Assembly: GCA_038751255.1 (NCBI GenBank)
Contig: JBCDGN010000145.1
Location: 1-6,816 of the forward strand
Length of the DNA stretch: 6,816 bases
Reading direction: 5' to 3'
DNA from: JANSYP01 sp038751255
Lineage (GTDB): Bacteria; Pseudomonadota; Alphaproteobacteria; Rhodobacterales; Rhodobacteraceae
The notes beneath the pieces were generated by a model. The model was given only the letters and a program-made list of their open reading frames with translations. It had not been told where the DNA came from and ran no database searches. Shown here in pieces: positions 1 through 6,178 of this stretch. A program made the position numbers and the translations under genes. Numbering within the stretch: the first letter of the stretch is position 1; each line of letters opens with the position of its first letter.

Positions 1-1528
1 AGGCCAGGATATGGGTGCAGATGCGGTCGAGGAAGAACCGGTCGTGGCTGATGACCACCGCGCAGCCCGCAAAATCGACCAGCGCGTCTTCCAACGCGCG
101 CAGGGTTTCAACATCGAGATCGTTGGTTGGCTCGTCGAGCAGCAGCACATTGCCGCCCGACTTCAGGAGCTTCGCCATATGGACGCGGTTGCGTTCGCCG
201 CCCGACAAGAGCCCCACCTTTTTCTGCTGATCGCCGCCTTTGAAATTGAAGGCCGAGCAATAGGCGCGGGAGTTCATTTCCGCGTCGCCCAGTTGGATTT
301 GTTCGGCGCCGCCTGAGATTTCCTCCCATACGGTTTTGTCGCTGCCCAACGCGTCGCGGGATTGGTCGACATAGGCAAGCTCCACCGTGTCGCCATAGCT
401 GACCGAGCCCGAATCTGGTGTCTCTTGGCCAGTGAGCATGCGAAAAAGCGTTGATTTCCCCGCGCCGTTCGGGCCGATCACCCCGACGATCCCCCCAGGG
501 GGCAGCGCAAAGGAGAGATCCTCAACCAGCAGTTTGTCGCCATAGGCTTTGGCGAGGCCTTCAACCTCGATCACCTTGCCGCCGAGCCGAGGACCGCTGG
601 GGATGATGATCTGTGCGCGGGCAAGTTTTTCGCGCTCTGACTGATTGGCCAACTCATTATACGCGTTGATCCGGGCCTTTTGCTTGGCTTGACGGGCTTT
701 TTGCCCTTGGCGCATCCATTCAAGCTCGCGTTCAAGCGTCTTCTGGCGGGATTTGTCCTCGCGAGCCTCTTGTTCAAGCCGTTTGGCCTTTTGTTCGAGC
801 CAGGCAGAGTAGTTGCCCTCGTAAGGGATGCCACGGCCACGGTCGAGTTCGAGAATCCAGCCGGTGATATCGTCCAGGAAATAGCGGTCGTGGGTGACGA
901 TCAGGCAGGTGCCTTTGTAGGCGATCAGGTGGTTTTGCAACCAGGCGATGGTTTCCGCGTCGAGATGGTTGGTGGGCTCGTCGAGCAGCAGCATATCGGG
1001 TGCTTCGAGCAAGAGCTTGCACAGTGCGATGCGGCGGCGTTCCCCTCCAGAGAGCGTGGTGACATCCGCGTCATCGGGCGGGCAGCGCAGTGCCTCCATC
1101 GAGATGTCTACCTGCGCGTCGAGATCCCAAAGGTTTGCCGCATCGATCTCATCCTGCAGCGTGGCCATCTCTTCCGCGGTTTCGTCGGAGTAGTTCATGG
1201 CGAGCTCGTTGTAGCGGTCGAGAATCGCTTTTTTCGCAGCCACGCCGAGCATGACATTATCGCGCACATTGAGCGTTTCATCGAGCGCGGGCTCCTGCGG
1301 AAGATAGCCAACCTTTGCGCCTTCGGCAGCCCAGGCTTCGCCGGTGAAGTCCTTGTCTTGGCCAGCCATGATCCGCATCAGGGTGGATTTACCTGCGCCA
1401 TTGACCCCCACAACGCCGATCTTCACGCCAGGCAGAAAGCTCAGGCGAATGTTTTCAAAGCATTTCTTGCCGCCTGGATAGGTCTTGGAGACGCCATCCA
1501 TGTGGTAGACGTATTGATAAGCTGCCAT
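1..1528 (-). CDS. ettA: Energy-dependent translational throttle protein EttA (ABC-F ATPase), C-terminus cut by window edge
   Basis: EttA is a cytoplasmic ABC-F protein without membrane segments. In E. coli it binds the ribosomal E site and gates the first elongation steps according to the ATP/ADP ratio. The reading frame from the ATG at 1526-1528 stays open to base 1 and gives 509 codons. Two ATPase domains are visible: Walker A GVNGAGKST (residues 41-49), signature LSGGE (159-163) and Walker B LLDEPTNHLD (181-190); then GPNGAGKST (352-360), LSGGE (441-445) and LLDEPTNDLD (463-472). Between them, about 240-318, lies a charged Lys/Arg/Glu-rich linker typical of the ABC-F P-site tRNA-interaction motif. 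E184 and E466 sit four residues before the E. coli catalytic pair E188/E470. With the E. coli length of 555 residues this implies about 42 missing C-terminal residues. A ribosome binding site (GGAGGG on the minus strand, 1533-1538) lies 4 bases before the ATG. Family membership is near certain; EttA rather than Uup or another ABC-F follows from the spacing and length. Confidence 0.96.
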   Translation of the reverse strand, partial: MAAYQYVYHMDGVSKTYPGGKKCFENIRLSFLPGVKIGVVGVNGAGKSTLMRIMAGQDKDFTGEAWAAEGAKVGYLPQEPALDETLNVRDNVMLGVAAKKAILDRYNELAMNYSDETAEEMATLQDEIDAANLWDLDAQVDISMEALRCPPDDADVTTLSGGERRRIALCKLLLEAPDMLLLDEPTNHLDAETIAWLQNHLIAYKGTCLIVTHDRYFLDDITGWILELDRGRGIPYEGNYSAWLEQKAKRLEQEAREDKSRQKTLERELEWMRQGQKARQAKQKARINAYNELANQSEREKLARAQIIIPSGPRLGGKVIEVEGLAKAYGDKLLVEDLSFALPPGGIVGVIGPNGAGKSTLFRMLTGQETPDSGSVSYGDTVELAYVDQSRDALGSDKTVWEEISGGAEQIQLGDAEMNSRAYCSAFNFKGGDQQKKVGLLSGGERNRVHMAKLLKSGGNVLLLDEPTNDLDVETLRALEDALVDFAGCAVVISHDRFFLDRICTHILA

Positions 1529-1555
1529 GGGTCCCTCCAAGTCACTTTCAGCGTT

Positions 1556-1584
1556 GTCTTAGGCCCAGCTGCGGTCGGAGGCAA
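1556..1584 (-). promoter_or_regulatory. Candidate sigma70-type promoter of ettA
   Basis: Read on the minus strand, TTGCCT (1579-1584) is followed after 17 bases by TAAGAC (1556-1561). This would give a leader of roughly 20 bases ending in the ettA ribosome binding site. The -35 box matches the consensus at 4 of 6 positions and the -10 box at 3 of 6. The case rests on correct spacing and on the position in the divergent gap 1529-1692 between ettA and the transpeptidase gene. I found no equally good promoter for the plus-strand gene in this gap. Confidence 0.3.
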
Positions 1585-1692
1585 TTCGAAGGGATGCGTC
1601 TCGGGTGCGATAATCCTCTTCACGCAAGATTCATTCGGCTGCGGCACAGTTTGCGTGTAGTTTGGTAGCGATTGTGGTGGAGGTACTCGTCT

Positions 1693-2346
1693 ATGTTGAC
1701 GCGTCGATGTTTCATGTCTTCTGGAGCGGCGGCTCTTTTGGCAACACCTGCTGTGGCCAGCGATGCGAAGATGCGCCGGTTTGACCTGCCGGAACATCTG
1801 CAGCCGCGCCAGGTTCGGCTGCGCACCAATTTACCTGCGGGGCAAATCCATGTGGAGCCGACCAATTTCGCGCTGTACTGGACCTTACCTGATCAACAGG
1901 CGATCCGTTGGACTGTCGGTATCGGGCGGCCTGGGCTCTATGAACCGGGCACCTATTATGTGGGGCGCAAGGCGCAATGGCCGTTCTGGCGTCCGACGCC
2001 GGAAATGATCAAACGCAACCCCGCAGCTTATGAGAAACATGCCGAGGGCATGAAAGGCGGTGTGAACAATCCTCTCGGAGCGCGTGCGCTTTATCTGCAT
2101 ACGGCAGCCCGCGGTGACACGATGCTCCGGATTCACGGCACCAATAAGCCCAACACACTGGGGCGGGCGGTCTCCAATGGTTGTGCCCGGATGGTCAATC
2201 AACAGATCACCGCGTTCTACGACATGGTGCCAACCGGCACTGTCGTCGTGTTGCACCCGCAACCCAAACCCGGCGAGGCCCCTCCAACGCCTGAGCGAGA
2301 AAGCCCGCTGGATAGTATTTTGAGGCGGTTTTCTCAATCAGCGTAA
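1693..2346 (+). CDS. Exported L,D-transpeptidase (YkuD/ErfK-YbiS family)
   Basis: This predicted periplasmic enzyme has the fold that makes 3-3 peptidoglycan crosslinks or attaches proteins to peptidoglycan, using a catalytic cysteine on tetrapeptide stems. It is 217 residues long. The N-terminus (TRRCFMS at residues 3-9, then an Ala/Leu-rich stretch and TPAVAS) is a short export signal, and the Arg pair followed by xF suggests the Tat route. The YkuD active site is clear: H148-G149-T150, then S161-N-G-C164-A-R166, with C164 the expected nucleophile. The upstream GGVNNPLGARAL segment (122-132) is also typical of the family. The ATG at 1693 is preferred over an in-frame TTG at 1672, because GGAGG at 1679-1683 lies 9 bases before it and the signal peptide then starts properly. 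The tail (189-217) is Pro/Arg-rich and not conserved. The family is certain. The exact activity (crosslinking, lipoprotein attachment or hydrolysis) cannot be read from sequence. Confidence 0.93.
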   Translation: MLTRRCFMSSGAAALLATPAVASDAKMRRFDLPEHLQPRQVRLRTNLPAGQIHVEPTNFALYWTLPDQQAIRWTVGIGRPGLYEPGTYYVGRKAQWPFWRPTPEMIKRNPAAYEKHAEGMKGGVNNPLGARALYLHTAARGDTMLRIHGTNKPNTLGRAVSNGCARMVNQQITAFYDMVPTGTVVVLHPQPKPGEAPPTPERESPLDSILRRFSQSA

Positions 2347-2368
2347 CTCTACCGCAAAGCGCGCAGCC

Positions 2369-3112
2369 TTATCTTACATCCTGTGTTGGGAGGCTCCTCC
2401 AGAAGAGGTGATCAGCGATGCGCCCAATGGGCACCATCGCCTGGTTCCAATCCGGTGAGACATAAGTGGCGTGATAGTGATCGGCGCCTTTGAGCGATGG
2501 CGCTGGTCCATCGCGCAGAACTTCAGCCGCAATCAGAACGGACATGCGCCACGCCTCGGGCTCTAAAATTGGCTCAAATTGGCGATCAGCCGTGAGGTAG
2601 GAAAACTGAACAGGCTGCACCACTGCGCAAGCCGTGTCACCCCAACGGTCAGGGTTGGCCGCGCGGGTTAGAATGACGGAACCCACGGCATATTGCCCCG
2701 CAGGCGGTTGATTGCGCGCCTCGTGATAAATGGAGACAGCAATGCATCCGAGCGCGTCCAGCTCAAAGAAATCCTCTGGCGGGGCGGCTATTAGGTGGCG
2801 AATGGCGTGATCCGAGACCGATGTTTGTTTCCGTCGCGAAGTCTGCGGCGAGCCCCATATCAAGGCACCGCCATTTTGTTGGAAAAGGCCGGTCTGTGGA
2901 CGTGTTCGAGCGATAAAGGGTTTGTTTGGGGCGGCGATGATCGGCTGGCGCGCGACGCCCAGCAAGCTGTTTGTAGGGGTGCCAGCCCACAGCAAAGTTG
3001 CCCCGCGCGTGGCCTCCACAGCAAAGGCGTGGCCCATTGACAAAGCGAGGAGCAGCATCGATATGCAGATAAAGCGCGAAAGCGCGAAGGTTTGCCTGTC
3101 TTTTGACAGCAT
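2369..3112 (-). CDS. Exported cell wall hydrolase, SleB/CwlJ (Hydrolase_2) type
   Basis: The C-terminal half (about residues 118-240 of 247) resembles the SleB/CwlJ catalytic domain, a peptidoglycan-cleaving fold first known from Bacillus spore cortex lysis and widespread in non-sporulating alphaproteobacteria. Visible hallmarks are IYHEARNQP with E131 as likely catalytic acid, the QFSYL segment (169-173), and ADHYHATYVSPDW (210-222). The N-terminus has a signal peptide: basic start, hydrophobic stretch (about 14-27) and a probable cleavage after AFA at 29-31. Residues 32-115 form a variable linker. The ATG at 3112 was chosen because it places the signal peptide at the N-terminus. The frame stays open upstream to a GTG at 3253 with no ribosome binding site, and that extension would bury the signal. 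The preferred start has only a weak AGGA about 12 bases upstream. The stop lies 22 bases from that of the convergent transpeptidase, pairing two wall enzymes. Not part of a sporulation locus. Confidence 0.88.
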   Translation of the reverse strand: MLSKDRQTFALSRFICISMLLLALSMGHAFAVEATRGATLLWAGTPTNSLLGVARQPIIAAPNKPFIARTRPQTGLFQQNGGALIWGSPQTSRRKQTSVSDHAIRHLIAAPPEDFFELDALGCIAVSIYHEARNQPPAGQYAVGSVILTRAANPDRWGDTACAVVQPVQFSYLTADRQFEPILEPEAWRMSVLIAAEVLRDGPAPSLKGADHYHATYVSPDWNQAMVPIGRIADHLFWRSLPTQDVR

Positions 3113-3195
3113 TTTGGGACCACATCCTGCGGCGACAACACTGCCAATCGTTCTAGCCGCAGACAATTTACGCCTCGTGAAGACAAAAAACGTCG

Positions 3196-3221
3196 AGTTC
3201 TGTGTCCTAGGACACAGAACT
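3196..3221. promoter_or_regulatory. Perfect 26-base palindrome, candidate operator with CRP-like half-sites
   Basis: The left arm AGTTCTGTGTCCT (3196-3208) is matched base for base by its reverse complement at 3209-3221. The core reads TGTGT (3201-3205), six bases, ACACA (3212-3216). That is the geometry of the E. coli CRP site TGTGA-N6-TCACA, differing at one base in each half. Its centre lies 96 bases upstream of the hydrolase start and 262 bases upstream of the Crp/Fnr-like gene. Palindromicity and position are seen directly; the operator role is inference. Alternatively it is a site for another dimeric regulator, or an RNA hairpin on the minus strand, where six T residues follow after a gap of four bases. 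Confidence 0.6.
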
Positions 3222-3330
3222 TCTGAACGCTGTGGGCAATAGTCTCCAAGCACAACAAATTTTACGTGTTTATCGAATTCCCGCGCAGCCGATTTGGCTG
3301 TCCATACTTTTCATGACCAACGCTTTATCC

Positions 3331-3388
3331 AGGCGCGCTGGTGCTGCTCTTTAGCTGGTGGAGCAGTTCCAGCGCGTTTGTTCTTTCC
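3331..3388 (+). terminator. Strong GC-rich hairpin with T-rich tail (orphan terminator or leader attenuator)
   Basis: CGCGCTGG (3334-3341) pairs with CCAGCGCG (3369-3376). CTGCTC (3344-3349) pairs with GAGCAG (3361-3366). A two-by-two interruption (TG opposite TT) separates the helices and an 11-base loop closes them. A-T and G-T pairs extend the foot to 3331/3379. The plus-strand 3' flank TTTGTTCTTT resembles the U-tract of an intrinsic terminator; the minus strand has no such tract. No plus-strand gene ends just upstream. The hairpin therefore terminates an unannotated short transcript, attenuates a long leader of the Crp-like gene (start 82 bases past the tail), or is a leader structure. 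Confidence 0.5.
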
Positions 3389-3470
3389 TGACCATTAAAG
3401 TTGCTTTTGCAACCTGTCGATTTTGACGCTATGTCACTAGCTGAACGGCGCGCACCCCCGAGGTAATTTC

Positions 3471-4145
3471 GTGATCCATTCCAGTGAATTGGCAAAGATC
3501 GGCTTGTTCAGAGATGTTCCCCAGAGCGATCTGGCCAATCTCGTTCCCGGCGTTATGCCGATGCGCGTGCTCAAAGGACAGACCGTTATCGAAAAGGGCG
3601 AGCGCACAAGCGACGTGTTTATCGTCCTTAACGGTCGGCTTGTTGGCGTTCTGATTTCGGCTGAGGGGAAAGAAGTCGCTTATGCCGAATTTCGCCGCAC
3701 CGCCTATTTCGGAGAGCTTGCTGCACTAGACGATGGACCCAGGTCCTTGACGGTTCATGCCGCAGAGGAATGTCTGGTTGGGAAGATCTCAGGCCCGCAA
3801 TTCTTGGATTGGTTGGATAATTATCCCAGAATTGCCCGCAACCTTATGATCGACCTGTCCTATCGCAATCGCGGTCTGAATGAACGGATCTTTGAGTTGG
3901 TGGTGCATGATGTGGAGACCAGAGTGCGGCTTTTGCTGGTGCGCCTGGCGATGGAATCTGACCAGCTTCACGATGGTGGGCATCTTGATCCAGCCCCGAC
4001 CCACAGCGATATCGCGGCCCATGTGGGCGCCAATCGCGAGGCGGTCAGCCGCGTATTCGCCCGTTTGGCGAAAAGCGGCGTGATCGAATCGGGTCGCAAA
4101 AAGATCACGCTTCTTGAGGTTGAAACCCTGGTGGAAGGGCTTTAG
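3471..4145 (+). CDS. Crp/Fnr-family transcriptional regulator with cyclic-nucleotide-binding domain
   Basis: This 224-residue protein has the standard Crp layout and length: N-terminal beta-roll sensor (about 10-115), long dimerisation helix (about 115-150) and C-terminal winged helix-turn-helix (about 155-224). The sensor carries FGELAALDDGPRSLTV (80-95), which follows the phosphate-binding cassette of E. coli CRP (FGE...R-S), so cAMP or a similar ligand is plausible. Only one cysteine is present (C101, inside the beta-roll), which excludes an FNR-type Fe-S sensor. The recognition helix reads NREAVSR (188-194), so R189, E190 and R194 match the DNA-contacting R180, E181 and R185 of CRP. The start is GTG at 3471, with GAGG at 3460-3463 seven bases upstream; no better ATG exists. 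It is monocistronic here, divergent from the wall hydrolase gene and convergent with the gamma-glutamyltransferase gene. Family certain; ligand and targets unknown. Confidence 0.94.
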   Translation: MIHSSELAKIGLFRDVPQSDLANLVPGVMPMRVLKGQTVIEKGERTSDVFIVLNGRLVGVLISAEGKEVAYAEFRRTAYFGELAALDDGPRSLTVHAAEECLVGKISGPQFLDWLDNYPRIARNLMIDLSYRNRGLNERIFELVVHDVETRVRLLLVRLAMESDQLHDGGHLDPAPTHSDIAAHVGANREAVSRVFARLAKSGVIESGRKKITLLEVETLVEGL

Positions 4146-4232
4146 GCGCCGTTGGGCGCGAAGACTCGAACCCATATCGAGCGCTGCAGCGCAGTCTGGG
4201 CTACACATTAGCGGATTTTCGCCTAAACGAGA
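4146..4232. other. Convergent spacer with small inverted repeats
   Basis: This gap lies between the stop codons of the Crp-like gene and the gamma-glutamyltransferase gene. It contains GCGCC/GGCGC with a GTTG loop (4146-4159), directly after the regulator stop, a 12-base perfect palindrome GCGCTGCAGCGC (4181-4192), and an imperfect TTAGCG/CGCCTAA stem with a GATTTT loop (4208-4226). None has a T-run on either strand, so they are weak terminator candidates at best. Transcription from both sides must end somewhere near here. Confidence 0.4.
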
Positions 4233-6044
4233 CTACTCCCCAATGGCGATGCCCTCGCGTCGTGGATCAGCGCCGCCCAAGAGCCCCTCTTCTGTTATCA
4301 CAATACCGTGCGTGCCTGAGGTCAGTGGCCGGATTGAAACCTCGTAGCCGAGAGCTTCAAGCGCGGGCGCCATCGCCTCTGCCGAGGTTCCAGCCTCTAG
4401 ATCGAATGGGCCAAACCGGTTGACCCTATGGGGCATATCAAGCGCTTGTTGGATATCCATCCCCCAATCGAGGGTGTTGATGATGGCTTGCGCCACATAT
4501 CCGATGATGCGTGATCCGCCTGGAGAGCCGATCACCATGACCGGAGCGCCGTCGCGCAGGACAATCGTGGGCGCCATCGAAGATCGGGGCCGTTTGCCCG
4601 GCGCGAGCGCATTAGCAATCGGGCGCCCGTTATCATGGCTGCGGAAGGAAAAATCGGTCAGTTGGTTATTCAAGAGGAACCCGCCCGGCGCCATCAGCCG
4701 CGAACCGAACCCGTTTTCGATGCTGGAGGTCATGGAAAGCGCATTGCCGTAGCTGTCCACGATCGAAATATGGGTGGTTGAGGGCAACTCCAGGCTCTCA
4801 TCCGGCGCCCAGAGCATTGCATGGTCGAAACCGGGCTCGCCGGGGGAGACCTCGGTCAAGGCGGTGGCGCCCTCCAAAAGCTGCGCGCGTTCTGCCAGAT
4901 ATGCCGGATCAACCAGGCCCTTGGTCGGGACGGCGACGAAATCACTATCGGCCATGTAGAGCCCGCGATCAGCGAAGGCCAAACGCGAAGCATCGCCGAT
5001 CAAACGCCAGGCCTCTGGGCTGTCCGGTCCCATCGCACCGATATCAAACGGCTCCAAGAGCCCCAAGATCTGGCCGACGCTCAGCGCCCCAGAGGAGGGC
5101 GGGCCCATGCCGCAGATCTCATAGTCGCGGTAACCCGCACAAACCGCGGGGCGTTCTTTCACCTGATAGGCGGCGAGGTCGTCCAGATCCAAAAGTCCCG
5201 GATTGGCTGCGAAATCCTGAACTGTTTGGACGATCTCCGCCGCAATCGAACCAGTGTAAAAGGCGTCGGCGCCTTCTTTCGCGATGGTTCGCAGCGTCTC
5301 TGCATAGGCTGGGTTGCGCGTGATCTCTCCGATCTCCAAAGCGGTACCTTCGGTCAGAAACATCTCGGCCACGGGCGGGTGGACGGACAGAGTTTCTTCG
5401 CTATAGACAATCATCTCCACCAGACGCGGCGACGCCTCGAAGCCGTTCTCGGATAGCTGAATTGCTCGATCAAAAAGGGTCGTCCAACTGGCGCGCCCCC
5501 AGCGGCGATGGGCATCCTCCATCAAGGCAGGGATGCCCGGCGTCCCAACAGAGCGACCACCGATGACGGCGTCGAAAAACCCCATCGGTTCGCCGTCTTC
5601 GGTTTGAAAAAGCGATGGCGTGGCGGCTGCTGGAGCGGTTTCTCGACCATCCAGCGTTGTCAATTCGCCGCTTTCGGCGTTGTACCAGACCAGAAAAGCG
5701 CCGCCGCCCAGCCCGGAGGATTGCGGCTCGACCAGCCCCAAAACCGCCTGTGTTGCGATCATGGCATCCGCAGCGCTGCCGCCTACGGCCAAAACCTCTG
5801 CGCCTGCCTCCACTGCCAGAGGATTCGCCGCGACGATCATCCAGTTTTCTGCGGCAACCGGTTGACCCGCGGTTTTCGCAGCCAGCGATGCGGCGCTGCG
5901 TTCAAAAAAGCCCTCGATATGGGTACCAGATGCCGCTTCGGGAGCGACATTGTCGGTCGCTTGTTGGGCCAGGATGGCGGGGCTCAGGAAAACAGCAATG
6001 CTCCAGGACCAAAGCGTTGCTGTGAGGTATCGCGATGCGTTCAT
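4233..6044 (-). CDS. ggt: Gamma-glutamyltransferase / glutathione hydrolase proenzyme
   Basis: This periplasmic Ntn-hydrolase cleaves the gamma-glutamyl bond of glutathione and related compounds and passes the glutamyl group to water or amino acids. It is 603 residues, normal for bacterial GGT. A signal peptide is clear (hydrophobic 11-26, likely cleavage after AILA at 26). Conserved blocks are SSGLGGGAF (109-117), DGRETAP with substrate-binding R134, GGRSVGTPG (162-170), PPSSG (315-319), STTH (422-425), LLNNQLTDFS (457-466), RSSM (487-490) and GSPGGSR (506-512). By analogy with E. coli T391, autocleavage before T423 would give a large subunit and a small subunit of 181 residues. The ATG at 6044 has AGGAG (minus strand, 6052-6056) seven bases upstream; the frame extends to 6386, but that part lacks a signal and overlaps nadD. 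Oddities: PPSSGA where E. coli has PPSSGG, and a lid-loop region shorter than in E. coli. The substrate may not be only glutathione. Confidence 0.95.
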   Translation of the reverse strand: MNASRYLTATLWSWSIAVFLSPAILAQQATDNVAPEAASGTHIEGFFERSAASLAAKTAGQPVAAENWMIVAANPLAVEAGAEVLAVGGSAADAMIATQAVLGLVEPQSSGLGGGAFLVWYNAESGELTTLDGRETAPAAATPSLFQTEDGEPMGFFDAVIGGRSVGTPGIPALMEDAHRRWGRASWTTLFDRAIQLSENGFEASPRLVEMIVYSEETLSVHPPVAEMFLTEGTALEIGEITRNPAYAETLRTIAKEGADAFYTGSIAAEIVQTVQDFAANPGLLDLDDLAAYQVKERPAVCAGYRDYEICGMGPPSSGALSVGQILGLLEPFDIGAMGPDSPEAWRLIGDASRLAFADRGLYMADSDFVAVPTKGLVDPAYLAERAQLLEGATALTEVSPGEPGFDHAMLWAPDESLELPSTTHISIVDSYGNALSMTSSIENGFGSRLMAPGGFLLNNQLTDFSFRSHDNGRPIANALAPGKRPRSSMAPTIVLRDGAPVMVIGSPGGSRIIGYVAQAIINTLDWGMDIQQALDMPHRVNRFGPFDLEAGTSAEAMAPALEALGYEVSIRPLTSGTHGIVITEEGLLGGADPRREGIAIGE

Positions 6045-6178
6045 CTGGCGTCTCCTGTTCGGTTTGCTCTCACAATGCCAAACTGCGCACCACTGTCCAG
6101 CATGTTGCCATTGCGCGTGCCCGTCGTGGCGTTTTACACGGACAACCAATGGCGCTGAGCGGTGAGGAGGCAGGCGTG
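6045..6178. promoter_or_regulatory. Divergent ggt/nadD upstream region
   Basis: These 134 bases separate the ggt start (minus) from the nadD start (plus) and must supply promoters for both unless nadD is read from further away. Only the two ribosome binding sites are clear. I found no -35/-10 pair with good spacing on either strand. A single TGTGA half-site on the minus strand (near 6070) lacks a matching second half. Confidence 0.3.

Larger units (their letters stand above)
3113..3470. other. 358-base intergenic region between divergent hydrolase and Crp-like genes
   Basis: No convincing coding frame lies here; the frames that cross it lack ribosome binding sites or are shadows. It is visibly more AT-rich than the flanking genes. 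It holds a 26-base palindrome (3196-3221), a short CAGCC/GGCTG stem-loop (3286-3300), a long GC-rich hairpin with T-rich tail (3331-3379 plus tail) and a small GTTGC/GCAAC stem-loop with TTTT loop (3400-3413). Promoters for both divergent genes must be within it, but I see no convincing -35/-10 pair for either. The ribosome binding site of the plus-strand gene is GAGG at 3460-3463. Confidence 0.8.

Noticed and set aside
680..1660. Long open frame of 326 codons on the plus strand opposite ettA.
   Set aside because: It lies almost wholly antisense to a clear EttA coding region with every ABC motif. Its product has no recognisable domain and no ribosome binding site; it reflects GC-biased codon positions.
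3217..3228. Two GAAC repeats, possible alphaproteobacterial LexA box (GTTC-N7-GTTC).
   Set aside because: The repeats are four bases apart instead of seven, and no SOS gene is nearby.
3313..3354. Short plus-strand frame of 13 codons ending in the loop of the large hairpin, possible leader peptide.
   Set aside because: There is no ribosome binding site before its ATG and no run of regulatory codons; open frames this short are common by chance.
3113..3470. FNR/FnrL box (TTGAT-N4-ATCAA) as control site for the Crp/Fnr-like gene.
   Set aside because: No match was found in the intergenic region, and the regulator lacks the cysteines of an Fe-S sensor.
4150..4225. tRNA-like T-arm text on the minus strand (GGGTTCGAGTC near 4163-4173).
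   Set aside because: The five bases flanking the loop do not form a T-stem, only 4-5 acceptor pairs can be found, D and anticodon arms cannot be placed at normal distances, and no CCA follows. At most a decayed fragment; probably chance.
4778..6158. Several plus-strand open frames of 136-216 codons opposite ggt.
   Set aside because: All are antisense to the intact gamma-glutamyltransferase frame, are rich in Arg/Pro/Ser as expected of shadow frames, and lack family motifs.
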